A stretch of 5,804 bases of DNA from Bacteroidales bacterium (GTDB lineage Bacteria > Bacteroidota > Bacteroidia > Bacteroidales > PUMT01), in assembly GCA_007119075.1 (NCBI GenBank), contig SKQJ01000301.1:1-5804 (forward strand). Reading direction: 5' to 3'. This document shows positions 5,770 to 5,804 of this stretch, in pieces; position 1 is the stretch's first letter, and each line of letters opens with the position of its first letter. The notes below the pieces were generated by a model. It saw only the letters and a program-made list of their open reading frames with translations. It did not search any database and had not been told where the DNA came from. The position numbers and the translations under genes were made by a program.

Positions 5770-5804
5770 TCCGGAAACGATGCGCCTGCCCGAATGCCGG
5801 AAAC
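5752..5804. repeat. Tandem-like direct repeat, 18-base unit with 35-base period
   Basis: TGCCCGAATGCCGGAAAC occurs perfectly at 5752-5769 and 5787-5804, a 35-base offset. Its last eight bases, CCGGAAAC, occur a third time at 5771-5778. The second copy ends at the last base of the window, so more copies may follow. CCGG-AAACT-CCGG could form a small hairpin. There is no coding frame here. Two copies are too few to call a CRISPR array, and the 17-base spacing between copies is too short for one. Confidence 0.75.

Noticed and set aside
5752..5804. Start of a CRISPR array
   Set aside because: The repeat is only 18 bases with a 17-base interval that itself contains a partial repeat copy, and no cas gene is present.

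Overview
The window looks like a contig from a member of the Bacteroidota, probably from a metagenome. Three things suggest this. The adenylate kinase is short (193 residues) and the Obg GTPase closely matches the Bacteroidota type, and these two genes are neighbours as in many Bacteroides relatives. A lipoprotein carries a Cys-Glu-Lys-Gly-Asp-Asp start like Bacteroidota surface lipoproteins. Candidate promoters fit the Bacteroidota -7 consensus TAnnTTTG. No rRNA, tRNA, CRISPR array, insertion sequence or phage gene was seen.

Left part (1-2590, plus strand): the end of a three-gene operon for a membrane-bound molybdenum oxidoreductase of the DMSO reductase type. It holds dmsA (5' end missing), dmsB (four [4Fe-4S] clusters) and dmsC (eight-helix quinol-oxidising anchor). 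Electrons would pass from menaquinol at DmsC through the DmsB clusters to the molybdopterin site in DmsA, where an external acceptor is reduced. The true acceptor cannot be told because the N-terminal half of DmsA lies outside the window.

Right part (2618-5688, minus strand): reading from right to left, adk, obg (interrupted by an in-frame TAA), a PAP2-family membrane phosphatase, and an orphan aromatic-rich lipoprotein. The two blocks converge, with only 27 bases between the dmsC and lipoprotein stop codons. adk and obg are housekeeping genes (nucleotide balance, ribosome assembly). obg and the phosphatase gene are 18 bases apart and probably cotranscribed. The lipoprotein has its own candidate promoter in a palindrome-rich gap.

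The most notable points are the clean in-frame stop codon in obg, normally an essential gene, with a GTG restart one codon later; an 18-base direct repeat with a 35-base period at the right end, which abuts the adk promoter and may be where the assembly broke; and a cluster of palindromes upstream of the orphan lipoprotein. I found no convincing undescribed multi-gene system: most of the window is recognisable respiratory and housekeeping content.
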